Shown: positions 42,119-51,047, numbered from the stretch's first letter. The stretch: DNA of 64,000 nt from Oceanibium sediminis (GCF_003265325.1 NZ_QGNX01000004.1:310001-374000); one strand, 5' to 3'. A program made the numbers and translations. Notes: generated by a model from the letters alone, not told the origin.

Positions 42119-44067
42119 AAGCCTTCTTTGAAAAGGTCGTGCCGCGCATCTGGACGCGGCTGTTCATCCTGACGCTGGCCGCGGTCGTGGTCACCTGGGT
42201 CGTGACGGGGTTCTCGGTTCAGGCGCTTCGCTATGCCCGCAACGTGGTGACGGAACTGGAAACGGACCAGGTGCCGACGCTGACGAAAACCTCGCGCCTG
42301 TCGGTGCAGGTCGCGGACCTGGCCGTGCTGAGCAACGAGCTGCTGTTCGCGAACAGCCTGTCGGGCAGCCCGCTGCGGGTCGCGACCGGCGATCTGAGCT
42401 CGTTCCTGTCGGACAACCTGGCCGGCAACGCGATCCAGGCCGAGACGCGCGACATCGTGGACCAGCTGGACCTGATCACCCGCATGCTTGTCCGCACCCA
42501 GCGGATCGAGGCCGAGACGGTGTCAGACGTCACCCGCCTGCGCTGGCTCAACGTCGAGATCCAGGAGGAGACGGCAGCCCTTGCCGCTGATTTCAACTAC
42601 AACATCCAGGCGCAGACGCGCGCGCTGGTGGACGATGACACCCAGTCCAGCCGGGAAACGCGCGCCCAGTACCTGGTCGAGGAAATGCGTCTGCGCGAGT
42701 CCTTCGCCGAGCTGGGCGCGGCAAGCACCACCGCCTTTTCCGTCGCGGTGCAATCGGTGAACAGCCGCTCACCGGCGCAGCTTGACCAGTTCGCCGAGAT
42801 CGAGGCCGACGCCTTCTCGCGCATCCGCAGCGTGCTGCGCCAGCTGCCCGAGAAGTCCGAGTACCTGACGCTGCGCCAGTCCGTCGATGCTTTGGACACC
42901 GTCATCAACGGCCGCGACGGGCTGATCAGCAAGCGCAGGGCCTGGCACGAGACGCGGGGCAGCATGCACGCCCAGCTTGAAACCGCGTTGTCGGACCTGA
43001 CCGGCCTGCAAGAACGCCTGCAACAGGACGCCGAGGCGCAGCGCGACCACCTGACCACGAGCACGGCAGCCTTCGCCGACCGGATCGAGCGCACGATGCT
43101 GTTGATGATGATCGCCACCGTCATGGCGCTCGCGGCCGGGCTGGCGATCCTGTTCCTCTACATCCGGCCCGTCATCATCCGCCCGATGCAGTCCCTGACC
43201 AACGCCATGCACCAGATCGCCGGCGGGGCTACGGTGGATCCCGGTCTCGGGGCCGGGCGCAAGGACGAGATCGGCCAACTCGCGCGCGCGGTGCATGCCT
43301 TCAGCGCCTCGGTCCGGGAGCGTGACCGCGCCATCGCCGAGCTGAAGCAGACCCAGAACGAACTGGTCCAGGCGGGCAAGATGGCGGCGCTCGGCAGCCT
43401 GTCGGCGGGCATCGGGCATGAGCTGAACCAGCCCCTGGGCGCGATGCACCAGCGGCTGCACCTAATGCGCAGGGCCGCCGAGACGGACGACGCCGAGGCG
43501 CAGGTCCGCCAGATCGAGAAGATGGAGGCGCTGGCCCTGCGCATGGAGCGGATCATCACCCACCTGAAGCGCTTCGCCCGACGCTCGGAATACCAGCGCG
43601 CGGAAGTGGCGCTGGTCCCGCTGATCGAAGGCGCGCACGAGCTGATGAAGACCGTGTTCGACGATCGCGGCATCAGCGTCACCATCGACCCCGCCTTGCA
43701 GGGTGAGGTGTTCATCGGCGATCCGGTCCTTGTCGAGCAGGTGCTGGTGAACCTGTTCAGCAACGCCAGCGACGCCATCGCCGAAACCGGCGGAACCGGA
43801 GAGATCGGCATCCGCCGCGAACAGGCGGCGGAGGGGTTCATCGCCTTCTCGGTGGTGGATTCCGGCGTCGGCCTTGGCGACCTGGACCCGAAGCGCGCCT
43901 TCGATCCCTTCATCACCACGAAGGATCCCGGCAGCGGCCTGGGGCTAGGGCTGTCCATTTCCTACAACATCATGCGCGGGCTCGGCGGCAACCTGTCCCT
44001 GTCCGAACGCAAGGGCGCCGGGGCGCGCGCCACCGTCACCCTGCCCACCGAGGATCCCTCGACATGA
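42115..44067 (+). CDS. Sensor histidine kinase, PgtB-like
   Basis: 650 residues. Membrane segments at about 15-34 and 328-350 bracket a long helical periplasmic sensor region, then a HAMP region (to about 405), the dimerisation domain with phospho-accepting His435 (GIGHELNQPLG), and an HATPase domain with N box NLFSNASDAI (near 548), DSGVGLG and GSGLGLGLS. The GTG start overlaps the sensor gene stop and its own stop overlaps the response regulator gene by 4 bases. It most likely receives a signal from the PgtC-like protein and phosphorylates Asp55 of the next gene product. Confidence 0.94.
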   Translation: MKAFFEKVVPRIWTRLFILTLAAVVVTWVVTGFSVQALRYARNVVTELETDQVPTLTKTSRLSVQVADLAVLSNELLFANSLSGSPLRVATGDLSSFLSDNLAGNAIQAETRDIVDQLDLITRMLVRTQRIEAETVSDVTRLRWLNVEIQEETAALAADFNYNIQAQTRALVDDDTQSSRETRAQYLVEEMRLRESFAELGAASTTAFSVAVQSVNSRSPAQLDQFAEIEADAFSRIRSVLRQLPEKSEYLTLRQSVDALDTVINGRDGLISKRRAWHETRGSMHAQLETALSDLTGLQERLQQDAEAQRDHLTTSTAAFADRIERTMLLMMIATVMALAAGLAILFLYIRPVIIRPMQSLTNAMHQIAGGATVDPGLGAGRKDEIGQLARAVHAFSASVRERDRAIAELKQTQNELVQAGKMAALGSLSAGIGHELNQPLGAMHQRLHLMRRAAETDDAEAQVRQIEKMEALALRMERIITHLKRFARRSEYQRAEVALVPLIEGAHELMKTVFDDRGISVTIDPALQGEVFIGDPVLVEQVLVNLFSNASDAIAETGGTGEIGIRREQAAEGFIAFSVVDSGVGLGDLDPKRAFDPFITTKDPGSGLGLGLSISYNIMRGLGGNLSLSERKGAGARATVTLPTEDPST

Positions 44068-45314
44068 GCAAGGAAACGCAGATCTACCTGGTGGACGACG
44101 ACACCGATTTCCGCGAAGCCACCTGCGAGGTGCTGGAAAGCGCGGACTACAGCGTGGCAACGTTTTCGCGGGGCGAGGACATGCTGGCAAAGCTCGACCC
44201 CGAGTGGCCCGGCACCATCCTGTGCGATGTGCGCATGGCCGGAATGGACGGGTTCGCGGTGCTGAAGGCCGTGCGCGCGATCGCCACGGACATTCCGCTG
44301 GTGATGATCACAGGGCATGGCGACGTGCGGCTGGCCATCGCCGCCATCAAGGCCGGGGCCTATGACTTCCTGGAAAAGCCCGCACAGCCGGAATTCCTGC
44401 TCGGCACGATGAGCCGCACGTTGAACGCCCGCAAGCTGGTGCTGGAAAACCGGCGGCTGCGCTCTGGCCAGAACACCCGCAGCGGGCTGGCCGGGGTCCT
44501 GGTCGGGCGCTCCCGCGTGATGCGGGAGCTGCGCGCGATGCTGCTGCGCCTCGCCCCGCTGCCGATGACCGTGCTGATCAGCGGCGAGACGGGCACCGGC
44601 AAGTCCATCGTGGCGAAGGCCCTGCACGCGTACGGCGACGGCGCGGGAAGTTTCGAGACGATTTCCTGCGCCACCGCCTCGGCCGAGGATCTTGGCGCGG
44701 CGCTGGCAGGGATCCCGGACGACGTCTCGACGCTGTACCTGCGCTCGGTGCACCGGCTCGACACCGCGTGCCAGGCGATCCTGGCCGATTACCTGCGCAC
44801 GCCCGGCACGCCGCGCATCGTCGCCTCCATGACCGGCAGCGCCGGGGACGCGCCAGACGCGGCGCTGAGCGATGAGCTGTACTTCCTGGCCAATGTCGCG
44901 CGGATCGACCTGCCCCCGCTGCGCGAGCGGGGCAAGGATGTCTACCAGCTGCTCGAAGTCTTCCTGCGCGCCGCCGCGCAGCGCTTCAAACGCCCCCTGC
45001 CCGAGATCACCGACGAGATGATCCGGGAGATCGCGGCCCATGACTGGCCCGGCAACGCGCGCGAGCTGCAAGGCGTCGCCGAGCGGCTGGTGATCGGCCT
45101 GCCGATCAACCTGACGGCGCGCGGCGGCGCGTCCTCCTCCCCCACCCTCGGCTATGACGACGCGATGCACCGTTTCGAGCGGGACCTCCTGATGCAGGCC
45201 CTGCGCGAGACCGAGGGCCGCAAGGGCGAGGCGGCGGACCTGCTTGCGATTCCCCGCAAGCGCCTGTACCTGCGGATGAAGGCCGTGGGGCTGCTGGATA
45301 CGGGTCGGGACTGA
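44064..45314 (+). CDS. Response regulator, NtrC-like layout but with degenerate AAA+ domain
   Basis: 416 residues: receiver domain (1-120, phospho-acceptor Asp55 in LCDVRMAG, Lys105 in LEKPA), AAA+ region (145-340), Fis-type helix-turn-helix (375-412). Walker A is intact (GETGTGKS, 174-181). The expected GAFTGA sigma-54 contact loop is missing, with about 20 residues fewer between Walker A and B, and Walker B reads LYLRSVHRL (224-232) in place of the usual LFLDEIGEL. It should therefore not activate sigma-54 polymerase and probably does not hydrolyse ATP. It likely binds the TGACCCAT repeats at 40803 and 45312 with sigma-70 promoters. Confidence 0.93.
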   Translation: MSKETQIYLVDDDTDFREATCEVLESADYSVATFSRGEDMLAKLDPEWPGTILCDVRMAGMDGFAVLKAVRAIATDIPLVMITGHGDVRLAIAAIKAGAYDFLEKPAQPEFLLGTMSRTLNARKLVLENRRLRSGQNTRSGLAGVLVGRSRVMRELRAMLLRLAPLPMTVLISGETGTGKSIVAKALHAYGDGAGSFETISCATASAEDLGAALAGIPDDVSTLYLRSVHRLDTACQAILADYLRTPGTPRIVASMTGSAGDAPDAALSDELYFLANVARIDLPPLRERGKDVYQLLEVFLRAAAQRFKRPLPEITDEMIREIAAHDWPGNARELQGVAERLVIGLPINLTARGGASSSPTLGYDDAMHRFERDLLMQALRETEGRKGEAADLLAIPRKRLYLRMKAVGLLDTGRD

Positions 45315-45342
45315 CCCATTTCACCGGTCACTTCTGACCCAT
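45312..45342. promoter_or_regulatory. Triple TGACCCAT operator before ABC binding-protein gene
   Basis: TGACCCAT at 45312-45319, then ACCGGTCA (45323-45330), spacer CTTC, TGACCCAT (45335-45342). The last two arms reproduce the 8-4-8 geometry of the site at 40803. The direct copies are 23 bp apart, about two helical turns. It starts at the response-regulator stop codon and lies 111 bp before the binding-protein start. No -24/-12 sigma-54 promoter is evident downstream. Confidence 0.7.
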
Positions 45343-45409
45343 CCGCGCGATTACGCGCCTGATTTCCGGAAAATTTTGTTTTGCGGGGGCGCCTTGCCAC
45401 CCTTCGTCT

Positions 45410-45430
45410 CATGCGCGCCAAAAGCGCATG
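45410..45430 (+). promoter_or_regulatory. Hairpin in the 5' leader of the binding-protein gene
   Basis: CATGCGC (45410-45416) and GCGCATG (45424-45430) pair with a 7-nt loop, ending 10 nt before the GGGAGG ribosome-binding site. It could stabilise the leader or be an additional protein site. Confidence 0.4.
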
Positions 45431-45452
45431 TCACAAAAGGGAGGAACACTCC

Positions 45453-46775
45453 ATGCGGAGGAATATTCTATCATCTGTCGCGGCATTGGCACTGGCGGCA
45501 TCGCCTGCAATGGCGGCTGGCACGATCACCGTGATCACCTCGTTCCCGGATTCCATGACCGGCCCGATCGAGGCCGCCTTCGAGGCGGCGCATCCCGATC
45601 ATGACCTGGAAATCCTGAACAAGAAGACATCCGCCGGGGTGAAGTACATCCAGGAAATCGCCGGCGACAACACCGCCGACATCTTCTGGGCCTCGGCCCC
45701 GGACGCCTTCGAAGTGCTGAAGAACGACGGCATGCTGGCGGCGGTGGACATCGCCTCGGAAGGCATCCCGGAAAAGATCGGGGCCTATCCGCTGAACGAT
45801 CCCGACGGCTACTACTTCGGCTTTGCCGGGGCGGGCTACGGCATCATGTGGAACGAGCGCTACCTGAAGGCCAACGACCTTGAGCCCGCACGCGAATGGT
45901 CGGACCTTGCCAAGCCCGTGTACCACGGCCATGTCGGCATGTCCGCACCGTCGCGGTCCGGCACCACGCACCTGACCGTGGAAACCCTGCTTCAGGGCGA
46001 CGGCTGGGACCAGGGCTGGGCCCAGTGGAAGCGGATCGCGGGCAACTTCAGCACCGTGACCGAGCGTAGCTTCGGCGTGCCGGACGGCGTGAACACCGGC
46101 AACTTCGGCCTTGGCATCGTGATCGACTTCTTCGGCTTCTCGTCCCGCGCCTCCGGCTTTCCGGTGGACTTCGCCTACCCCACGGTCACGGCGCTGGTTC
46201 CCGCGAACATCGGCGTGGTGAAGAACGCCCCGAACGAGGCGGGCGCGGTCACCTTCATCGAGTACCTGCTCACGCCCGAGGGCCAGGCCGTTCTGCTCGA
46301 TCCCGCGATCATGCGCCTGCCGATCAACCCCGCCACCTACGCCATGGCCCCCGAAGGGTTCCCGAACCCGTTCGAGGATGCAACCATCGGCGCGACGGTG
46401 GAATTCGACGTGGAAACGTCGGGCGCGCGCTACAACATCGTCAACTCGATGTTCGACGTGATGATCACCTATCGCCTGGACGACCTGCGCACCGCCGTGG
46501 GCGCAATCCAGAGCGCCGAGGGGGCCTATGCCAAGAGTGGCAACGCCGAGGCCCGCGCGATGATCGACGAAGCCTGGGCGCTGATCGACGCCAACCCGAT
46601 CGACGAGGCACAGAGCCTCGACCCCGAGTTCGCCGCGATCTTCACCAAGAAGCGCACCAAGGCCGATGACGAGGTTGGCGAACGCCAGGCCGAGGTCGAG
46701 CAGAAGTGGGACAGCTTCGTGGTGGAAAACTACCGCAAGGCCACCGAACTCGCCCAGCAAGCGGCGGGCATGTAA
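45453..46775 (+). CDS. Ferric-type ABC transporter binding protein (organophosphate candidate)
   Basis: 440 residues, signal peptide 1-21 (ASPAMAA), GGGAGG ribosome-binding site. The ITSFPDSMTG, EILNKKTSAG and FWASAPDAFEVL segments match the PgtC-like sensor, so both probably bind the same ligand. It is followed by a fused permease, an ATPase and a histidine phosphatase. By analogy with Pgt (phosphoglycerate) and Afu (hexose phosphate) systems the ligand is likely a phosphorylated organic acid or sugar; iron is the main alternative. Expression is probably driven by the TGACCCAT sites upstream. Confidence 0.88.
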   Translation: MRRNILSSVAALALAASPAMAAGTITVITSFPDSMTGPIEAAFEAAHPDHDLEILNKKTSAGVKYIQEIAGDNTADIFWASAPDAFEVLKNDGMLAAVDIASEGIPEKIGAYPLNDPDGYYFGFAGAGYGIMWNERYLKANDLEPAREWSDLAKPVYHGHVGMSAPSRSGTTHLTVETLLQGDGWDQGWAQWKRIAGNFSTVTERSFGVPDGVNTGNFGLGIVIDFFGFSSRASGFPVDFAYPTVTALVPANIGVVKNAPNEAGAVTFIEYLLTPEGQAVLLDPAIMRLPINPATYAMAPEGFPNPFEDATIGATVEFDVETSGARYNIVNSMFDVMITYRLDDLRTAVGAIQSAEGAYAKSGNAEARAMIDEAWALIDANPIDEAQSLDPEFAAIFTKKRTKADDEVGERQAEVEQKWDSFVVENYRKATELAQQAAGM

Positions 46776-46786
46776 TCCGCCCCGCC

Positions 46787-46842
46787 CCGGCGCCGCCTGA
46801 GGCGCCGGAACGGCCGTCACCGCCCTTCCGCGCGGTGACGGC
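46787..46842 (+). terminator. Two stem-loops after binding-protein gene
   Basis: CCGGCGCC (46787-46794) pairs with GGCGCCGG (46801-46808), 6-nt loop. GCCGTCACCG (46813-46822) pairs with CGGTGACGGC (46833-46842), 10-nt loop. Both are perfect and begin 11 nt after the stop; there is no T-run, so read-through into the permease gene is expected. Confidence 0.7.
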
Positions 46843-46866
46843 GCCCTCAACAGAAAGCCGGAATCC

Positions 46867-48621
46867 ATGTCTCAACAAACCACCACCCCCGCAGCCGTGC
46901 GGGCGGGACTGGCCGACCGACTTCCCGTCTGGCTGGTACCGCGTGTTTCGGGCCTGCATGTCGCCGCCCTGCTGATCGCGCTGATGCTCGTCGGGCTGCT
47001 GCTGGTGCCGGTCGCACAGGTGATGATCGTCGCCTTCCAGGACCCCGCCACGGGCGCGGCCACGCTGCAGAACTTCGTGGACTTCTTCCGCACGTCGCTG
47101 TTCCGCGAAAGTTTCTGGAACTCGTTCTACGTCTCGGCGATGTCGGTCGTGGTCGCCACGGCCATCGCGCTGCCGCTGGCCTATATCACCACGCGGTTCC
47201 ATTTTTCCGGGTCCATCCTGATCCAGAGCCTCGGGTTCATTCCGCTGATCATGCCCCCCTTCGTGGGCGCGGTGGCGATGCAGCTGATCTTCGGGCGCAA
47301 CGGCACGGTGAACCTGCTCCTGAAAGACAACTTCGGCATCTCCATTCCGTTCATGGACGGGCTGAACGGTGTCATCCTGGTGCAGTCCATCCACTATTTT
47401 CCCTTCATCCTGATCAACCTGAGCGCCTCGCTGCGCAATATCGATCGGTCGATGGAGGAAGCCGCGCAGAACCTCGGCAGTCATGGGATGCGGCTGTTCC
47501 GCCGCATCGTCTTCCCGCTGGCCATGCCCGGCTATATCGCGGGCGCGGCACTGGTGTTCATCAAGGTCTTCGACGACCTCGGCACGCCGCTTTTGCTGAA
47601 CGTCAACAACATGCTCGCGCCCCAGGCGTTCCTGCGGATCTCCTCCATCGGGATCTCGGACCCGATGGGCTACGTGATTTCGGTCATCCTGGTCGTCTTC
47701 TCGATCCTGTCGCTCTGGGCCTCGTTCCTGTTCATGCGCGGCAAGGATTACGCCACCGTCCAGAAAGGCGGCGGCGGCATGGCGCGGCGCACGCTGAAGC
47801 CGGGTGAGAAAGTCCTGGCCTACGGCGTCGTGATCTTCATCTTGCTGGTGGTGCTCAGCCCGCATCTGGGCCTGCTGCTGCTGTCCTTCGGCACGATCTG
47901 GTCCTTTGCCCCGCTGCCGGACGGCTACACGCTGGCGAACTACGTGACGATGTGGGAAAATTCCAAGACCTTCATCATGAACACGGTGCTTTACGCGGGC
48001 ATCGCGGCCACGCTTGATGTCATCATCGGCACGGCCATCGCCTATATCGTGATCCGCACCCGCATCTTCGGGCGCAAGGGGCTGGACTACCTGGCCACCG
48101 CGGCGCTGGCGGTGCCGGGCGTGGTGCTGGGCATCGGCTACCTGCGGACCTTCCACAGTATCGATGTGCCGCTGCTCGACAAGCCGCTGGCCAGCTGGTG
48201 GGTGATCATCGCGCTGGCGCTGATGATCCGCCGCCTGCCCTATGCCCTGCGCGCCTGCACGGCGGCATTGCAACAGGTCAGCCTGGCGCTGGAGGAGGCC
48301 GCCGAAAGCCTTGGCGCGACGAAGCGGCGGACGATCCAGAAGGTGGTCATACCGCTGATGACCGGCGGCATCCTGGCCGGGTTCGTCACCAGCTTCGCAA
48401 CGGCGGCGGTGGAGCTTTCGGCCACGATCATGCTGGTCAGTTCCAACAACGACGCGCCGCTGGCCTACGGGATCTACCTGTTCATGCAGACCCCGTCTGG
48501 GCGTGGCGCGGGGGCGGCCCTTGGCATCGTCGCGGTCATCGTCGTGGCCATCGGCACCATCGCCTCGCAGATCATCATCGAACGGGACAAGAAGCTCAAA
48601 TCGTCGGGCGACGTGCATTGA
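46867..48621 (+). CDS. ABC transporter permease, fused two-domain (ferric type)
   Basis: 584 residues, two permease domains in tandem with about 12 hydrophobic segments. EAA loops at about 196-220 (EEAAQNLGSHGM, RRIVFP) and 475-500 (EEAAESLGATKRR). Same architecture as the permease of the left-hand operon at 37940, to which it is related. Ends 17 bp before the ATPase start. Confidence 0.93.
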   Translation: MSQQTTTPAAVRAGLADRLPVWLVPRVSGLHVAALLIALMLVGLLLVPVAQVMIVAFQDPATGAATLQNFVDFFRTSLFRESFWNSFYVSAMSVVVATAIALPLAYITTRFHFSGSILIQSLGFIPLIMPPFVGAVAMQLIFGRNGTVNLLLKDNFGISIPFMDGLNGVILVQSIHYFPFILINLSASLRNIDRSMEEAAQNLGSHGMRLFRRIVFPLAMPGYIAGAALVFIKVFDDLGTPLLLNVNNMLAPQAFLRISSIGISDPMGYVISVILVVFSILSLWASFLFMRGKDYATVQKGGGGMARRTLKPGEKVLAYGVVIFILLVVLSPHLGLLLLSFGTIWSFAPLPDGYTLANYVTMWENSKTFIMNTVLYAGIAATLDVIIGTAIAYIVIRTRIFGRKGLDYLATAALAVPGVVLGIGYLRTFHSIDVPLLDKPLASWWVIIALALMIRRLPYALRACTAALQQVSLALEEAAESLGATKRRTIQKVVIPLMTGGILAGFVTSFATAAVELSATIMLVSSNNDAPLAYGIYLFMQTPSGRGAGAALGIVAVIVVAIGTIASQIIIERDKKLKSSGDVH

Positions 48622-48638
48622 GCGGGGGAGGAAAACCA

Positions 48639-49691
48639 ATGGAAAGAGCCGGAATTCAGATCGAGGACGTTCACCTGTCCTTCGGGGACACGCAGGTCCT
48701 GAAAGGTGTCAACCTGGATATCAAGCCGGGCGAGTTCTTCGCCTTCCTCGGCCCCTCGGGGTCGGGCAAGTCCACGCTGCTGCGCGCCATCGCCGGCTTC
48801 GGGCCAACGCCACAGGGCCGGATCCGGATCGGTGAGCGCGATGTGCTCGGCCTTGACCCTTGGAAACGCAACGTCGGCATGGTGTTCCAGTCCTACGCGC
48901 TGTGGCCGCACATGTCCGTGCGTGACAACGTGGGCTTCGGGCTGAAGGAAAAGAAGATGCCCACCGCGCAGATCCGCCCCAAGGTGGATGCCGCGCTGGA
49001 CCTCGTGGGGTTGCAACACCTGGCGGACCGGATGCCGAACCAGCTGTCCGGTGGCCAGCAGCAGCGCATCGCCCTTGCGCGCACGATCGTGGTCGAGCCT
49101 GAGGTGCTGTTGCTGGACGAGCCGCTGTCCAACCTCGACGCGTCGCTTCGCGTGCAGATGCGGCGCGAGTTGCTGCGCCTGCAACGCCAGCTGGGCCTGA
49201 CAACCATCTTCGTCACCCACGACCAGGAAGAGGCGAACACCACCTCCGACAGGATGGCGGTGCTCGACGGCGGGGTGATCCAGCAGGTCGGCTCGCCGCA
49301 GGCGCTCTACGATGCGCCCGCCAACCTGTTCGTGGCCAAATTCCTCGGCACGGCGAACATCCTGGAGGGCCGGGTCGAGGTCGACGGGCCCGAGGCGCGT
49401 TTCGTGACCAAGACGGGCGATGAGCTCAGCCTGCCACAGGGCAGCAAGGCGGACGGATCAAACATCGTGCTGCGCCCCCAGAACATCGAGATCCACCGCG
49501 AGGCGGGCCAGAACGCCCTGCCCGGCACCGTCCTGCACAAGGAGTTCCTGGGCAGCCAGATCCGCTACCTGATCGAGGCGGGCGGCACCGAGATCGTGGT
49601 CGATCAAAGCCACAGCGTCGGGCTGGACTGGTACGAGGTCGGGGCGAACGTGCACCTGCGGGCCAACACCTCCAACGCGGTGGTGCTGTAA
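48639..49691 (+). CDS. ABC transporter ATP-binding protein (FbpC/PotA type)
   Basis: 350 residues with Walker [10 protein letters not shown] (38-46), signature LSGGQQQR, Walker B LLLDEPLSNLD, switch His in VTHDQEEAN and a C-terminal TOBE-like domain. GGGGGAGG ribosome-binding site precedes the ATG at 48639; the frame is open further upstream inside the permease gene, but that is not the start. Energises the preceding permease. Confidence 0.95.
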   Translation: MERAGIQIEDVHLSFGDTQVLKGVNLDIKPGEFFAFLGPSGSGKSTLLRAIAGFGPTPQGRIRIGERDVLGLDPWKRNVGMVFQSYALWPHMSVRDNVGFGLKEKKMPTAQIRPKVDAALDLVGLQHLADRMPNQLSGGQQQRIALARTIVVEPEVLLLDEPLSNLDASLRVQMRRELLRLQRQLGLTTIFVTHDQEEANTTSDRMAVLDGGVIQQVGSPQALYDAPANLFVAKFLGTANILEGRVEVDGPEARFVTKTGDELSLPQGSKADGSNIVLRPQNIEIHREAGQNALPGTVLHKEFLGSQIRYLIEAGGTEIVVDQSHSVGLDWYEVGANVHLRANTSNAVVL

Positions 49692-49695
49692 CGCC

Positions 49696-50310
49696 ATGTA
49701 CAGATTGCCCGAAGTAAACGTGCCCCACAGGCTGTGCCTGCTGCGCCACGGACAGACCGACTGGAACCGGACCGGGCGCCTGCAGGGGCGCAAGAACTCG
49801 GACCTGACGGAAACCGGCCGCGCGCAGGCGCTGGAACAGGGGCGCGCGCTTGCGCGCCTCCGGCCGGGGCTCGGGGTGCATCGCGTCTTTTGCAGCCCCC
49901 TTGGCCGCGCGCAGGAAACCGCGCGCCTGGCCCTCGGGGACGAGGCGGTCACCACCGATCCCCGCCTGGCCGAGGTCGCCTGCGGGCGCTGGGAAGGCAC
50001 GACGCAAGCGGACCGCCTGCTGCGCGATCCCACCCTCGCCAGCGCCTACGAAGAGGATTTCGACCTCTACGTGAATGCACCGGGCGGCGAAGGGTTCGAC
50101 GCGCTCGCCCAGCGTCTTGCGGATTTCCTGACCGCGCTGGACGGGCCCGCCGTGATCTTTTCCCACAAGGTCGCGCTGGCGGTCATGCGCGCGATGCTGA
50201 GCCGGGGCACGTCTGCGCTGTCCTGTACGCTCGCCCCCGAACAGGGCGAAATCCTGGACATCCGCCCCGGCAGCAGCGGCGCTGAAACAGAACGGGCCCG
50301 CGCCGGGTGA
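49696..50310 (+). CDS. Histidine phosphatase (phosphoglycerate-mutase-like)
   Basis: 204 residues, branch-1 histidine phosphatase. The phospho-His motif is LRHGQTDWN (near residue 18), followed by LTETGRAQA and, near the C-terminus, the second histidine in FSHKVALAVMR; EVACGRWEG supplies the acid region. No signal peptide, so cytoplasmic. It starts 4 bp after the ATPase stop. Together with the Pgt-like sensing genes it suggests that the imported compound is a phosphate ester, dephosphorylated after entry. Cobalamin-pathway phosphatases look similar but no cobalamin genes are near. Confidence 0.9.
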   Translation: MYRLPEVNVPHRLCLLRHGQTDWNRTGRLQGRKNSDLTETGRAQALEQGRALARLRPGLGVHRVFCSPLGRAQETARLALGDEAVTTDPRLAEVACGRWEGTTQADRLLRDPTLASAYEEDFDLYVNAPGGEGFDALAQRLADFLTALDGPAVIFSHKVALAVMRAMLSRGTSALSCTLAPEQGEILDIRPGSSGAETERARAG

Positions 50311-50321
50311 TGTGAAGCGAT

Positions 50322-50347
50322 GCGCGCCGTCCTGTCGGGCGGCGCGC
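50322..50347. terminator. Hairpin between convergent phosphatase and GntR genes
   Basis: GCGCGCCG (50322-50329) and CGGCGCGC (50340-50347) pair over 8 bp with a 10-nt loop, 11 nt after the phosphatase stop and 10 nt before the GntR stop. It could end both transcripts; no T-run. Confidence 0.5.
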
Positions 50348-50357
50348 TCAGGCGCAA

Positions 50358-51047
50358 TCAGTACTGCGTGGTCATGCGGTGGCCCCGGCGGTACGTCAGG
50401 CGCACGAAGGTGATCGCCTTTTCCTGCAACCACGTCGTGCGCTCGGTCCTGAACAGCGCATCGCCTTCCCGGCAGCCGAGGTGCTCGGCCATGTCCCGGT
50501 CCGCGTCCACCGCCATGAAGCTGATCTCGGCGTTGGAAAAGGGGATCGCCCCCACAAGCCATTCGTTCGGGCCGGTTTGCGCGAAGTCCGCCTCTGCCAC
50601 GTCGGGAACCAGCGCGGGGTTTATCCAGCGATCCTCATGCTGGTAGGGCACGCCGTCGGCGTAATGCATGCAGACGAGGTGCAGAACCTCCTGCCCCTTG
50701 CCAAGGCCAAGACGGCCGAGCAGCCAGTCGGGCACCGCCAGCACCTCGCGCGCGACGAGCGCGTAGCGATAGCGCGCGCCGAGCGCCTCGATTTCCTCGC
50801 GCACGATGGGGATCGAGAACCTCGCCTGGCGGATCGGCGCCATGCGCACGCGCGTGCCGGCCCGGCGCTTGCGCTCGATGATGCCCTCGTCCGCCAGTTC
50901 GCGCATCGCCCGGTTCACCGTGGCCCGCGCACAGCCATAACTTTCGGCGAGGTCCGTCTCGTTCGGCATCTGGCTGCCAGGTTGCAGCGCCCCGCGCGCG
51001 ATCTGATCGAGCAGATCCGCCTTCACGTCCTTGAATGTCACGCTCAT
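50358..51047 (-). CDS. GntR-family regulator, HutC/UTRA subfamily
   Basis: 229 residues: winged helix-turn-helix (about 1-70, TDLAESYGCARATVNRAMREL) and a UTRA effector domain (about 85-225, YQHEDRWINPALVPD). HutC members respond to urocanate and related amino-acid catabolites. It lies downstream of the polar amino-acid ABC operon on the same strand, 207 bp after it, so it may control that operon or be unrelated to it. A TTGGCGCCAA palindrome lies in the gap. Confidence 0.92.
   Translation of the reverse strand: MSVTFKDVKADLLDQIARGALQPGSQMPNETDLAESYGCARATVNRAMRELADEGIIERKRRAGTRVRMAPIRQARFSIPIVREEIEALGARYRYALVAREVLAVPDWLLGRLGLGKGQEVLHLVCMHYADGVPYQHEDRWINPALVPDVAEADFAQTGPNEWLVGAIPFSNAEISFMAVDADRDMAEHLGCREGDALFRTERTTWLQEKAITFVRLTYRRGHRMTTQY

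Noticed and set aside
45343-45452. Sigma-54 (-24/-12) promoter before the ABC binding-protein gene
   Set aside because: No GG-N10-GC element of the right form was found; TTGCGGGGGCGCCTTGCC has the wrong spacing. This agrees with the degenerate AAA+ domain of the regulator.
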